A stretch of DNA of 64,000 nt, taken from positions 186,001-250,000 of the forward strand of contig JADJHZ010000005.1 in NCBI GenBank assembly GCA_016707205.1, in the 5' to 3' direction. Position numbers and translations under genes: made by a program. Positions 29,839 through 37,147 of this stretch are shown piece after piece. Under the pieces are notes generated by a model. The model was not told where the DNA came from and did not search any database. It was given only the letters and a program-made list of their open reading frames with translations. Source of the stretch: Haliscomenobacter sp. GTDB lineage: Bacteria; Bacteroidota; Bacteroidia; Chitinophagales; Saprospiraceae. Position 1 is the first letter of the stretch. Each line of letters starts with the position of its first letter.

Positions 29839-30752
29839 TGAAAACCTCCCTCTCCATTCTTTTTCTTCTGCTTGCCGCTTTTGGTTTTAGCCAAAAGGTG
29901 CAGGTAGCTGGCGGCGAAGTAAAACGCCTTGAAAAATTTTCTTCCCAATACGTAGATCCGCGGAATGTGGACGTTTGGCTGCCCGAAGGGTATAGCCCAA
30001 AGAAAAAGTACGCCGTGGTATACATGCACGACGGGCAGATGCTGTTTGATTCCACGACCACCTGGAACCATCAGGAATGGGGCGTCGACGAGACGGCTTC
30101 CCGGCTGATGCGGGAAGGGAAGATCAAGGATTGCATCGTTGTGGGGATCTGGAATAACGGCCAAAAGCGGTGGCCGGAGTATTTCCCCCAAAAAGCGTTC
30201 GATTACCTGTCTGCGGAAGAAAAAGCCCGGCTTGAAAAAGCGTCGGCCGCCAACAACCAAGCCGCTCCTACCCTGCTGGCCGACCAGTACCTCCTGTTTT
30301 TGGTGAAGGAGCTCAAGCCCTTTATCGATAACACCTATTCCACCAAAAAAGACAAGAACAATACCTTTATTATGGGTTCCAGCATGGGCGGACTCATCTC
30401 CATGTACGCCATTTGCGAATACCCCAAGGTATTTGGGGCGGCAGCCTGTGTTTCTACCCACTGGCCCGGAGCGGGAAGCTTTGCCAACAACCCCCTTCCC
30501 GCCGCCTTCCAGGCCTACCTGAAAGACCACCTGCCCACCCCCAGGAAGAACCGCCTCTACTTCGACTATGGCGACCAAACCCTCGACGCCCTCTACCCTC
30601 CCCTCCAAGCCCAGGTGGACGAGATTATGAAAGCCAAAGGGTTCTCCGCAGCCAACTGGACAACCAAAGGCTTTCCCGGAGAGGACCACTCCGAACGATC
30701 CTGGGCAAAACGGCTGGAGATTCCGATGTTGTTTCTCTTGAAAGCGAAGTAG
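29838..30752 (+). CDS. Secreted alpha/beta-hydrolase, putative esterase
   Basis: 304 residues. Signal peptide MKTSLSILFLLLAAFGFSQ, so periplasmic or secreted. Resembles the enterochelin-esterase/esterase D group: V-D-V-W-L-P-E-G-Y at ~45, YMHDGQMLFD at ~68, the nucleophile elbow GSSMGG (~residue 182), a likely acid Asp in FDYGDQTLD (~240) and catalytic His in GEDHSERSW (~285). It should hydrolyse an ester, perhaps of a siderophore or sugar, but the substrate cannot be told. The gene is bracketed exactly by 7-bp arrays: one runs into its start codon and another begins just before its stop codon, in opposite orientation. Confidence 0.85.
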   Translation: MKTSLSILFLLLAAFGFSQKVQVAGGEVKRLEKFSSQYVDPRNVDVWLPEGYSPKKKYAVVYMHDGQMLFDSTTTWNHQEWGVDETASRLMREGKIKDCIVVGIWNNGQKRWPEYFPQKAFDYLSAEEKARLEKASAANNQAAPTLLADQYLLFLVKELKPFIDNTYSTKKDKNNTFIMGSSMGGLISMYAICEYPKVFGAAACVSTHWPGAGSFANNPLPAAFQAYLKDHLPTPRKNRLYFDYGDQTLDALYPPLQAQVDEIMKAKGFSAANWTTKGFPGEDHSERSWAKRLEIPMLFLLKAK

Positions 30753-30801
30753 CGGAGGTACGAAGTACGAGGTACGAGGTACGAGGTACGAGGTACGAAA
30801 A
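30746..30801. repeat. 7-bp tandem repeat array over the esterase stop codon
   Basis: Units of GCGAAGTA then GTACGAG repeated about five times. The unit is the reverse complement of the CTTCGTA unit in front of the same gene, so the two arrays are inverted relative to each other. The stop codon (30750-30752) lies inside the first units. Confidence 0.9.
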
Positions 30802-30805
30802 GTCC

Positions 30806-30916
30806 TGTTGTGCGTAGACTTCCGTCTACGCTTGGGCCCAATCTTCAGATTGCGTGCCCTTGTTCGCCGAAATCCTTAGATTTCGTGCGGAACTATTAGC
30901 CGGTCCCCCGACCGGC
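30806..30916. repeat. Cluster of four short perfect hairpins
   Basis: Hairpins at 30812-30831 (GCGTAGAC-TTCC-GTCTACGC), 30839-30852 (CAATCT-TC-AGATTG), 30868-30885 (CGAAATC-CTTA-GATTTCG) and 30899-30916 (GCCGGTC-CCCC-GACCGGC). The first two, in the same order, recur on both sides of the caspase-FGE gene. Confidence 0.88.
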
Positions 30917-31150
30917 GTCTCCCGTCCACCGTCCTTCCGTCTCCCGTCCTTCCGTCCACCGTCCTTCCGTTCACCGTCCCCCGACTCCCGTCCACCAAAA
31001 AGAACCACCTTGCCGAAGCAAGGTGGTAAAGAAAAGAAATAATTGAAGCCTGATTCCAGCGCAAGCGGTGATTTCTTAAAAGCCCTCTGTTGGTCGTAGT
31101 CTGAAGACTCTTTGTTGGTCGTAGTCTGAAGACTCTTTGTTGGCGGGTGT
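30917..31150. repeat. 7-bp CGTCC-type array and 25-bp direct repeats
   Basis: 30917-30998 is a C-rich array of units such as CCGTCCA and CCGTCCT. 31085-31145 carries two copies, with the start of a third, of a 25-bp unit containing GTCGTAGTCTGAAGACTC, itself a small palindrome (AGTCT-GA-AGACT). No gene is seen in the 433-bp gap 30753-31185. Confidence 0.8.
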
Positions 31151-31185
31151 CGTCGCCGACCCTCCCCGGAGCCCCAAAGCTTTTC

Positions 31186-32295
31186 TTAAAAGCTATACAC
31201 GACCGCCAGCAGCGCTCCCGAAGCGGATTTCAGTCCTTTGCCTTCCAAACTGGTATACGTAGCTTCCTGTTTGGCGTTATCAATCCGGATTTCCGGGATG
31301 ATCGTCACGGGGCCCAGGTAGAAATTGCCGGAGAGGGTAAAGGAGGTGATGCTGTCGTCCTCCAGACCGGTGATCAGGCCGTCGCCATCGTTGACGAGTT
31401 CTCCCCGGAGGCCCAGGGTGAACCAATCGCTGAGCGCATATTTGGCATACAGCGCTGCTCCGGACCAGCTTTGGGAAGAAGCGCCGTCTGGTTTGACGGT
31501 TTTCACGGTGGCGTTCAGGCCCAGGCCAAAGGCGTCGGACGCTTTAAAACTGGCGGTAAGGTCGATCTGGTGCGCCATGGTTTCGGGGGTGAGTTCGTCT
31601 TCGTCCGCCACGCGGCCCCCGATGTAGTTGAGGTAGGCCGACAGCTTGTCGCCGGCATAGGAAAGCTGTCCTCCCAGGTGCTTCCCGCTCACCACGTCGA
31701 TTTTGGTATCGGTGTCGTTAAAAACGCCCAGCATCAGGCCAAAGCGGTCGCTCAAGGCCAGATTGGCTTTAAGTCCGGTGTGGAAAAACGGGCCGTAGGA
31801 AAACAGGTAGGACGTGCTGTAGTTGATATTGCTTTTGGAATCGATCAGCTCGTACCCCACGTGCGTACCAAAATTCCCTAACGTCAACGTGAGCACATCG
31901 CTTGGAGCATACGTCACAAAAAGCTGTTTGATCAAAGACAGCGAAGAGCCGGCATATCCGTTAGCCGCTTCGGCGCGGGGGCCAAAAGCGAGGTCGGCAA
32001 CAAAGCCGACTTTGCCCGTTTTGGAAAAAACCACATTCGCCATACCCAGGGAAAATGACTCGTTGTTGGGGGTGAAACTCGTTGGAAACACCGTGTTATT
32101 AAAACTGTGGAAATAGTAGGCATCGACAAAGCCGGAGATCGACAACGGCGCCGCAGCATCCTCCTCGGCAGGAAGGGGCGCTACTGCCACTGGGGCAGGA
32201 GCAGGTCCGGAGGATTCCTGGGCGACGGTCAAGGTATGCACGAAGCAAAGCAACAACAGGGTTTGCATCAAACCCAATAAAGCAGACACTTTCAT
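31186..32295 (-). CDS. Outer membrane beta-barrel protein
   Basis: 369 residues from ATG 32295. Signal peptide ending TLTVAQ, a Pro/Ala-rich linker (PAPAPVAVAPLPAEEDAAAP), then a beta-barrel: LSISGFVDAYYFHSFN, repeated amphipathic strands and a C-terminal aromatic residue (AVVYSF, ending in F), the usual signal for barrel assembly. It fits the Bacteroidota porin/BBP2 group. Its place after glnK and amt on the same strand suggests a porin related to nitrogen uptake, but a 256-bp gap with a possible small RNA gene of opposite strand separates it from amt. Confidence 0.88.
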   Translation of the reverse strand: MKVSALLGLMQTLLLLCFVHTLTVAQESSGPAPAPVAVAPLPAEEDAAAPLSISGFVDAYYFHSFNNTVFPTSFTPNNESFSLGMANVVFSKTGKVGFVADLAFGPRAEAANGYAGSSLSLIKQLFVTYAPSDVLTLTLGNFGTHVGYELIDSKSNINYSTSYLFSYGPFFHTGLKANLALSDRFGLMLGVFNDTDTKIDVVSGKHLGGQLSYAGDKLSAYLNYIGGRVADEDELTPETMAHQIDLTASFKASDAFGLGLNATVKTVKPDGASSQSWSGAALYAKYALSDWFTLGLRGELVNDGDGLITGLEDDSITSFTLSGNFYLGPVTIIPEIRIDNAKQEATYTSLEGKGLKSASGALLAVVYSF

Positions 32296-32412
32296 GGTCA
32301 ATGATTTGAATAGTTAAGAAAAGGAGGTTTCACGCCCCTGCCCGGAGAGGCTTCCTCAGCCCCGCCAGCGGAAAAAGAGAAACGGCGATCCTGTTCCGGG
32401 TACCAAAATGCA

Positions 32413-32443
32413 TTGCCTGAATGGTCCTGAACCAATATCTTTG
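32413..32443 (+). promoter_or_regulatory. Plus-strand promoter of candidate small RNA
   Basis: TTG at 32413 and TATCTTTG at 32436-32443 match the Bacteroidota -33 and -7 elements with the right spacing (23 bases between their starts). No plus-strand protein gene follows; transcription would run to the terminator at 32485-32515. Confidence 0.5.
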
Positions 32444-32448
32444 TGATT

Positions 32449-32515
32449 GCCAATAAGAAAATGGATCACCGTTTTCTTAATCTTGCTCCCTGGCCTTTGT
32501 GCCAGGGAGCTTTTT
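32449..32515 (+). ncRNA. Candidate small RNA between amt and the porin gene
   Basis: About 65-70 bases from just after the -7 box to the T-run at 32511-32515. Two hairpins: AAGAAAA/TTTTCTT around 32456-32479 and an intrinsic terminator stem GCTCCCTGGC/GCCAGGGAGC (32485-32494 with 32501-32510, loop CTTTGT) followed by five T. It lies on the strand opposite to amt and the porin gene. This is inference from promoter plus terminator only; the hairpin might also serve as an amt terminator. Confidence 0.5.
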
Positions 32516-32551
32516 ACAAGGGATTATACTTGAAAGAAATGAAATGCGCGA

Positions 32552-33793
32552 TCAGGAAACGGCCATGGCCATCTGTTCCGAAGGAGAATCCGCATAAGCG
32601 GACATTTCGTGCTCTCCGATGTCCAGGCCAATCATTTCTTCCTCTTCGCTTACGCGGATGCCGACCGTTTGCTTCAGCGCGTACATAATCGCGAACGCCG
32701 CTGCAAAGGAAAAGGCGCCAATAGCCGCCACGCCCATCAACTGGACCAGTACCTGATTCAGGCCTGCTTTGGCCCCAAAAATGCCCACAGCGAGGGTTCC
32801 CCACACGCCGCAGGCGAGGTGTACCGACGTAGCGCCCACCGGGTCGTCGACTTTCAGCCGGTCGAAAAAGACTACCGAGAACGGAATGATCCCGCCGGCG
32901 ATGGCGCCGATCAGCATCGCCTCATTGGGGCTCATCTGGTCGGCTCCGGCGGTAATGCCGACCAACCCGCCCAGAATGCCATTGAGCGTCATGGAGAGGT
33001 CGTAAGACTTGAACAACAGGTAACCGACAATAAAAGCGACCAAAGCGCCCGCAGCGGCAGCCAGCGAGGTGGTCACGAATACCAGGGAAACGCCCATCGG
33101 ATTAGCCGAAAGCACCGACCCGCCGTTGAACCCATACCAGCCGAACCAGAGCAGGAACACCCCAATCGTCGCCAAAGGCATGCTATGCCCCGGGATGGGC
33201 TTGATGCCATGGTCGGTGTACTTCCCCCTTCTGGGGCCCAGGACCAGCACCGCGGCCAGCGCTGCAAACCCGCCGGCTGCATGCACCATGGTGGACCCGG
33301 CAAAGTCGTAGAATCCGGCCGCTTTCAGCCAGCCACCGCCCCAGTTCCAGAAGCCGGTGACGGGGTAGCAAAGCGCCACGAAAACCGCAGAAAACAACAG
33401 AAACGGCACCAGTTTGATCCGCTCCGCCACTGCGCCGGAAACGATCGTCGCGCAGGTTGCGGCAAACATGCCCTGGAAAATAAAATCCGTCCAATAGGTA
33501 TAATTGCCGCCGGCGTACTCGATGGGGTCGCCGCCCGGCAGGCTCAGCCCAAACCCGCTGAACCCGAAAAAGCCCCCGGCATTCATGCCCGGGTACATGA
33601 GGTTAAATCCTACAATGGCATACGTCAGCAACCCGATCACGACGATCATCGTGTTTTTGAACAGGATATTGACGACATTTTTCTTCTGGACAAACCCAGC
33701 TTCCAGGGTCGCAAACCCCAGGTGCATAATAAAGACCAGTATCGTGGAAACGAGGATCCACAGGTTATTTACGGTAAAAATGGCTTCGTTCAT
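32552..33793 (-). CDS. amt: Ammonium transporter
   Basis: 413 residues from ATG 33793 (MNEAIFTVNNLWILVST), 11 predicted membrane helices, Amt/MEP/Rh family. Signature pieces: GFATLEAGFVQKKN near the N-terminus, the DFAGSTMVHAAGGFAAL block with the pore-site His, GWYGFNGGS, the second pore-region stretch CGVWGTLAVGIFG and a cytoplasmic C-terminal tail VGIRVSEEEEMIGLDIGEHEMSAY typical of P-II-regulated Amt. It conducts ammonium across the inner membrane. glnK lies 45 bases upstream, the standard glnK-amt pair. Confidence 0.97.
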   Translation of the reverse strand: MNEAIFTVNNLWILVSTILVFIMHLGFATLEAGFVQKKNVVNILFKNTMIVVIGLLTYAIVGFNLMYPGMNAGGFFGFSGFGLSLPGGDPIEYAGGNYTYWTDFIFQGMFAATCATIVSGAVAERIKLVPFLLFSAVFVALCYPVTGFWNWGGGWLKAAGFYDFAGSTMVHAAGGFAALAAVLVLGPRRGKYTDHGIKPIPGHSMPLATIGVFLLWFGWYGFNGGSVLSANPMGVSLVFVTTSLAAAAGALVAFIVGYLLFKSYDLSMTLNGILGGLVGITAGADQMSPNEAMLIGAIAGGIIPFSVVFFDRLKVDDPVGATSVHLACGVWGTLAVGIFGAKAGLNQVLVQLMGVAAIGAFSFAAAFAIMYALKQTVGIRVSEEEEMIGLDIGEHEMSAYADSPSEQMAMAVS

Positions 33794-33838
33794 TTTCAAT
33801 CGAATTAAATGGTGATCAATGGATTGGATCATGTAGGC

Positions 33839-34177
33839 CTAGATCGCTTCCTGGCCTTTTTCGGACGTGCGGATGCGCACCACCTGCTCGACATCGTAGA
33901 CGGCGATTTTCCCATCGCCGATCTCTCCGGTTCGTCCGGCGCTGACAATGGCTGTGATGATGGGCTCCACCATGTCCTCGGTCGTGAGGATGTCGATTTG
34001 CAACCGGGCAATGTAATCTGCGTCGTAGACGCTGCCCCGGTAAACCAGTTTTTCCCGTTTCTGAAGGCCGTAGCCTTTTACTTCCTGCAGGGTGAAAAAC
34101 TTAACCCCGATTTGCGCCAGCCCATCCCGGATCTTCTCAAACCGGGAAAGCCGGACGACGGCTTCAATTTTTTTCAT
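33839..34177 (-). CDS. glnK: Nitrogen regulatory P-II protein
   Basis: 112 residues from ATG 34177 (MKKIEAVVRLSRFEKIRD), the standard P-II length. The T-loop region reads GYGLQKREKLVYRGSVYDADYIARLQI, keeping the uridylylatable-type Tyr before R-G; the B-loop TGEIGDGKIAVYDVEQVVRIRTSEKG binds ATP/ADP. P-II trimers plug Amt in response to ATP/ADP and 2-oxoglutarate. The open frame runs further upstream, but that part lacks homology. glnK and amt are clearly one operon. Confidence 0.96.
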   Translation of the reverse strand: MKKIEAVVRLSRFEKIRDGLAQIGVKFFTLQEVKGYGLQKREKLVYRGSVYDADYIARLQIDILTTEDMVEPIITAIVSAGRTGEIGDGKIAVYDVEQVVRIRTSEKGQEAI

Positions 34178-34498
34178 GTGTGCTTGTTTTTTCATGAAAC
34201 AATAACTATCCAGGCTGCTCAGACGGCAAAAGCCCAGAGCGCCAAAAGAAATACCCACTGGTTGTAGTGCGGAGAAACGCGATGACCCCCTGAGGCAAGC
34301 CGCCCCAGGCCCCGGATTACTCCGAACGGAATCAGGTCTATTTGGTGGAAGGGTGTTGTATTCGAACCGGAAATAAAAGTAGATCCACGCCGGAAACCCC
34401 ACAACCCAAATTTTTTGGGCTCTGTGGTAGCCAGGGGAATAAATATCAAAACAAAATACTGTTTATCAAATAGTTAGATGAATAATTCCTGCCATACT
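34178..34498. other. Upstream region of glnK-amt, no gene seen
   Basis: About 320 bases with no supported gene. A hydrophobic-looking open frame upstream of glnK is not protein-like. No clear -7 box was found on the minus strand. Confidence 0.4.
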
Positions 34499-34502
34499 CA
34501 AC

Positions 34503-34659
34503 GGTCTGTTGTGCGTAGACTTCCGTCTACGAATCCCTGTTGTGCGTAGACTTCCGTCTACGCATTAGTGCAATCTTCAGATTGCGGGCATCTACAGCCA
34601 TCTAGGCATTGCTGCGTTGTCTGAACTGTGATTTGGGGGATGGAAAGGATGGCTAGGAT
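34503..34659 (+). repeat. Left copy of the inverted repeat flanking the caspase-FGE gene
   Basis: Contains two GTAGAC-TTCC-GTCTAC hairpins (34513-34530, 34543-34562), one GCAATCT-TC-AGATTGC hairpin (34569-34584) and a 31-base stretch (34604-34634) identical, in reverse complement, to 36958-36988. The same elements occur in mirror order at 36934-37078. Confidence 0.9.
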
Positions 34660-34732
34660 GGGGGGGCATCCTCTTCCCATCTGCGTTCAGACAAAAATCA
34701 GTGTAATCTGTGATTCAGACAAAAAAGGTTAG

Positions 34733-34760
34733 AAAAAAAGCGAAGCGGCAGAACCTTCGC
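34733..34760 (-). terminator. Intrinsic terminator of the caspase-FGE gene
   Basis: Minus-strand stem GCGAAG/CTTCGC (34755-34760 with 34740-34745, 9-base loop) followed by seven T (34733-34739). It lies 116 bases after the stop codon. Confidence 0.7.
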
Positions 34761-34875
34761 CGCCCATGGGCTACCAATACTGCAGCTTCTGACGGCCGTG
34801 AAGCCGCCTTTTCGTCCCGCCGCAAGCGTACAGGGCAAGCGTCTGTTCATCGGCAGCATCCGGCTTTCCTGTGAG

Positions 34876-36849
34876 CTACAGGGCGAGGCGGAAGCCGAGG
34901 TCGCCGTAGCAGCCCGATGGCGTGTCGTCGTTGCGAAGCACGGCGCGGCAGTGCAGGGCGGTATAGTCCCAACCGCCACCGCGGTCCACGCGGCGAGAAG
35001 CCCTGGGGCTATCCACCCAAGCACTTCCATCTGTAGGCGCGCCGTGGTAATTGCCGTGCCAATCGTCTTCACACCACTCCCACACATTCCCGCTCATGTC
35101 ATATAAGCCCAGTTCGTTGGGCTTTTTCGTGCCAACAGGGTGGGTTTTGCCTCCAGAATTACCGTCAAACCAGGCAACTTCACCCAAATTATGACTACCT
35201 GCGTATTTGTATCCTTTTGACTCCTGGCCACCCCGCGCCGCGTATTCCCACTCGGCTTCCGTGGGCAACCTATAGCGTTGACCTATTTTTTGGGCAAGCC
35301 ACTGACAATAGGCTACGGCGTCGTTCCAACTCACATGGATGACGGGATGATCGGATTCGCTCTCCGGCCGCATCTTGCCGGATACGTCGCATCGCCAGTT
35401 CACTCCTTTCCCGTCTTTATATTCCGAACCCGTCCATATTCTGCTTGATCCCTGTTTTTCCGCATCGGTCTTGTACCGGCTATCCTCGATAAATGCCTTA
35501 AAATCCGCCACCGTAACCGCCGTGCGTCCTATGTGAAAATCCTTCACCGTTACGTTATGGGCTGGTTTCTCCTTGTCAAAACAATCGTCGCCTTGCTCTT
35601 TCGTACAGCCCATCTCGAAGGTACCGCCTTTGACGAAGACCATCCGGGCAGGGGTTTCCTGCTGCGGCTGGTTCGCCCTTGGAGCAGTTTCTGGCTGTGG
35701 TTTCATAAATGGCTCCACTAGCGCCGTGTGTTGACGAAGTATGGCGATCCGTTCCAGGGCCACTGTGCGATAACGGCCAATCGAGTATTTATCCAGGTAA
35801 CTGCGATATGCTGCGCGGGTATCTTTGCGCTGGACGGTATGCCAAAACTCGTCCTCCTCTGTATGATCCAGCGCCTCCAGCGCCTGCCGGGCGAAGCGGC
35901 CACCAGGATAGCGGTCGAGGTAATCGTCATAGGCTTCTGCGGAGTTCAGCAGCAAAGCCCGCTGCCACCAGGCTTCTTCGGCGTGGGGGCTCTTCGGGTG
36001 CATTTCCAGAAATTGAGCATATGCTTCGGGCGTATTGAGGGAAAGAGCGCGCTCCCAATCGTTGGTTTCTTTGGGTAGACGGTGAAATACAAAAAGCCCG
36101 TTTTTATGCCCTTCCACTTTGAGCGGCTCGCCGATAGGCGTTTGATTGGAGTTGGCTTCAACGTGTTCTTTTACATGAGCGCAAAGTTGATCCACCCCCA
36201 AATGTCCCGTATTGTTGCGAAGCCAGTACAGCAAGCTTTCCGCAAATGGACTGTTTTTTCCGGGTTCGCCATCCGAAACGATTTCGTTGCGCCCGGAAGT
36301 TAAGCCCCAACGGGAGGGGTCGCGCTCCGACCTTCTGGAAATGATCTTACCTGCCGACTTGTCCATGAACAACGCTCCCGAAAAACAAGAATCTGCCATC
36401 AGGAACGTATGGCGGCTTTTTATCGCGTTGAGGAACACGCGAACATCGCTATTAGGTAAATAGCCCGTAATTTTTTCTTCTTCCGCTTCCACTGGAACCC
36501 AATACCCCTGCTGGAATACGTTATCATATTCTCCGTGTCCGGAAAAGTAGATCAGGACGTTGTCCTCGGGCGTCACGTTCATCGCTAACCGCCGAAATGC
36601 ATCCGTAATATTTTCTTTGGTCGCCTGCTGATTGAAAAGCGGAGGGAATTCGTCATTGTCAATAGAAAACGAATATTCGGAACTTAGAAGCTCGATAAGG
36701 TCCTGAGCATCCTTTACACAGTTATATAAAGGTGGACAATGCGCGTACTCATCGATCCCAATTACCAAGAGATAGTTCTTCCCCTTGGGCCCGGCTGCCG
36801 GCTCCCCTACCCTCTCGGTAACGATCCCTTTGTCTTTTTGGCTAGGCAT
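34876..36849 (-). CDS. Caspase-FGE (SUMF1) fusion protein
   Basis: 657 residues from ATG 36849 (MPSQKDKGIVTERVG); an in-frame start at 36897 is less likely. Residues ~20-260 are a caspase/metacaspase (C14) domain with the catalytic His in IYFSGHGEYDN and Cys in MADSCFSGA. Residues ~270-390 are helical, tetratricopeptide-like spacer repeats (DYLDRYPGGRFARQALEAL). Residues ~410-657 form a formylglycine-generating-enzyme/SUMF1 domain (MVFVKGGTFEMGCT, TEAEWEYAARGG, LYDMSGNVWEWCEDDW, ending GFRLAL). No signal peptide, so cytoplasmic. Such caspase-FGE fusions are thought to act in self/nonself or cell-death systems. No partner gene is adjacent; inverted repeats flank it on both sides. The C-type-lectin end could be a retroelement-diversified region, but no reverse transcriptase is nearby. 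Confidence 0.85.
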   Translation of the reverse strand: MPSQKDKGIVTERVGEPAAGPKGKNYLLVIGIDEYAHCPPLYNCVKDAQDLIELLSSEYSFSIDNDEFPPLFNQQATKENITDAFRRLAMNVTPEDNVLIYFSGHGEYDNVFQQGYWVPVEAEEEKITGYLPNSDVRVFLNAIKSRHTFLMADSCFSGALFMDKSAGKIISRRSERDPSRWGLTSGRNEIVSDGEPGKNSPFAESLLYWLRNNTGHLGVDQLCAHVKEHVEANSNQTPIGEPLKVEGHKNGLFVFHRLPKETNDWERALSLNTPEAYAQFLEMHPKSPHAEEAWWQRALLLNSAEAYDDYLDRYPGGRFARQALEALDHTEEDEFWHTVQRKDTRAAYRSYLDKYSIGRYRTVALERIAILRQHTALVEPFMKPQPETAPRANQPQQETPARMVFVKGGTFEMGCTKEQGDDCFDKEKPAHNVTVKDFHIGRTAVTVADFKAFIEDSRYKTDAEKQGSSRIWTGSEYKDGKGVNWRCDVSGKMRPESESDHPVIHVSWNDAVAYCQWLAQKIGQRYRLPTEAEWEYAARGGQESKGYKYAGSHNLGEVAWFDGNSGGKTHPVGTKKPNELGLYDMSGNVWEWCEDDWHGNYHGAPTDGSAWVDSPRASRRVDRGGGWDYTALHCRAVLRNDDTPSGCYGDLGFRLAL

Positions 36850-36911
36850 CAGGGGGTTCTTTTGGAAAGTAAGATAAGAAAATTGGCCGGAATACAATTC
36901 CGACCAACAGT

Positions 36912-37078
36912 CCCGGATTGAAAATCCGGGCTACATCATGGCCATTCTTTCATCCTGCAAATCACAGTTCAGACAACGCAGCAATGCCCCCAATGGCAGT
37001 AAAGACGCGCAATCTGAAGATTGAACTGATGCGTAGACGGAAGTCTACGCACAACAAGGAAAGTCTACGAACAACAGG
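36912..37078 (-). repeat. Right copy of the inverted repeat flanking the caspase-FGE gene, with an extra hairpin
   Basis: From the gene outward: CCCGGATT-GAA-AATCCGGG hairpin (36912-36930), the 31-base shared stretch within 36934-36988, a CAATCT-GA-AGATTG hairpin (37010-37023), a GCGTAGAC-GGAA-GTCTACGC hairpin (37031-37050) and a half copy (37060-37075). The order mirrors the left side. Confidence 0.9.
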
Positions 37079-37146
37079 ACTTCGCAACTTCGCAACCCCG
37101 TAACCCCGCAACTTTTTTTCGCAACCCCGTAACTTCGCAACTTTTT
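37079..37146. repeat. 8-bp tandem repeat array after metK
   Basis: Units AACTTCGC, AACCCCGT and AACCCCGC, interrupted by T-runs. On the minus strand it starts about 6 bases after the metK stop codon. The T-runs face the plus strand. Confidence 0.88.
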
Positions 37147-37147
37147 T

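Noticed and set aside
32609..33808. 399-codon plus-strand open frame opposite amt
   Set aside because: Antisense to an intact ammonium transporter with all family motifs.
34733..34875. Template repeat or accessory gene of a diversity-generating retroelement after the caspase-FGE stop
   Set aside because: No second copy of the FGE end and no reverse transcriptase found; the stretch holds only an ordinary terminator.
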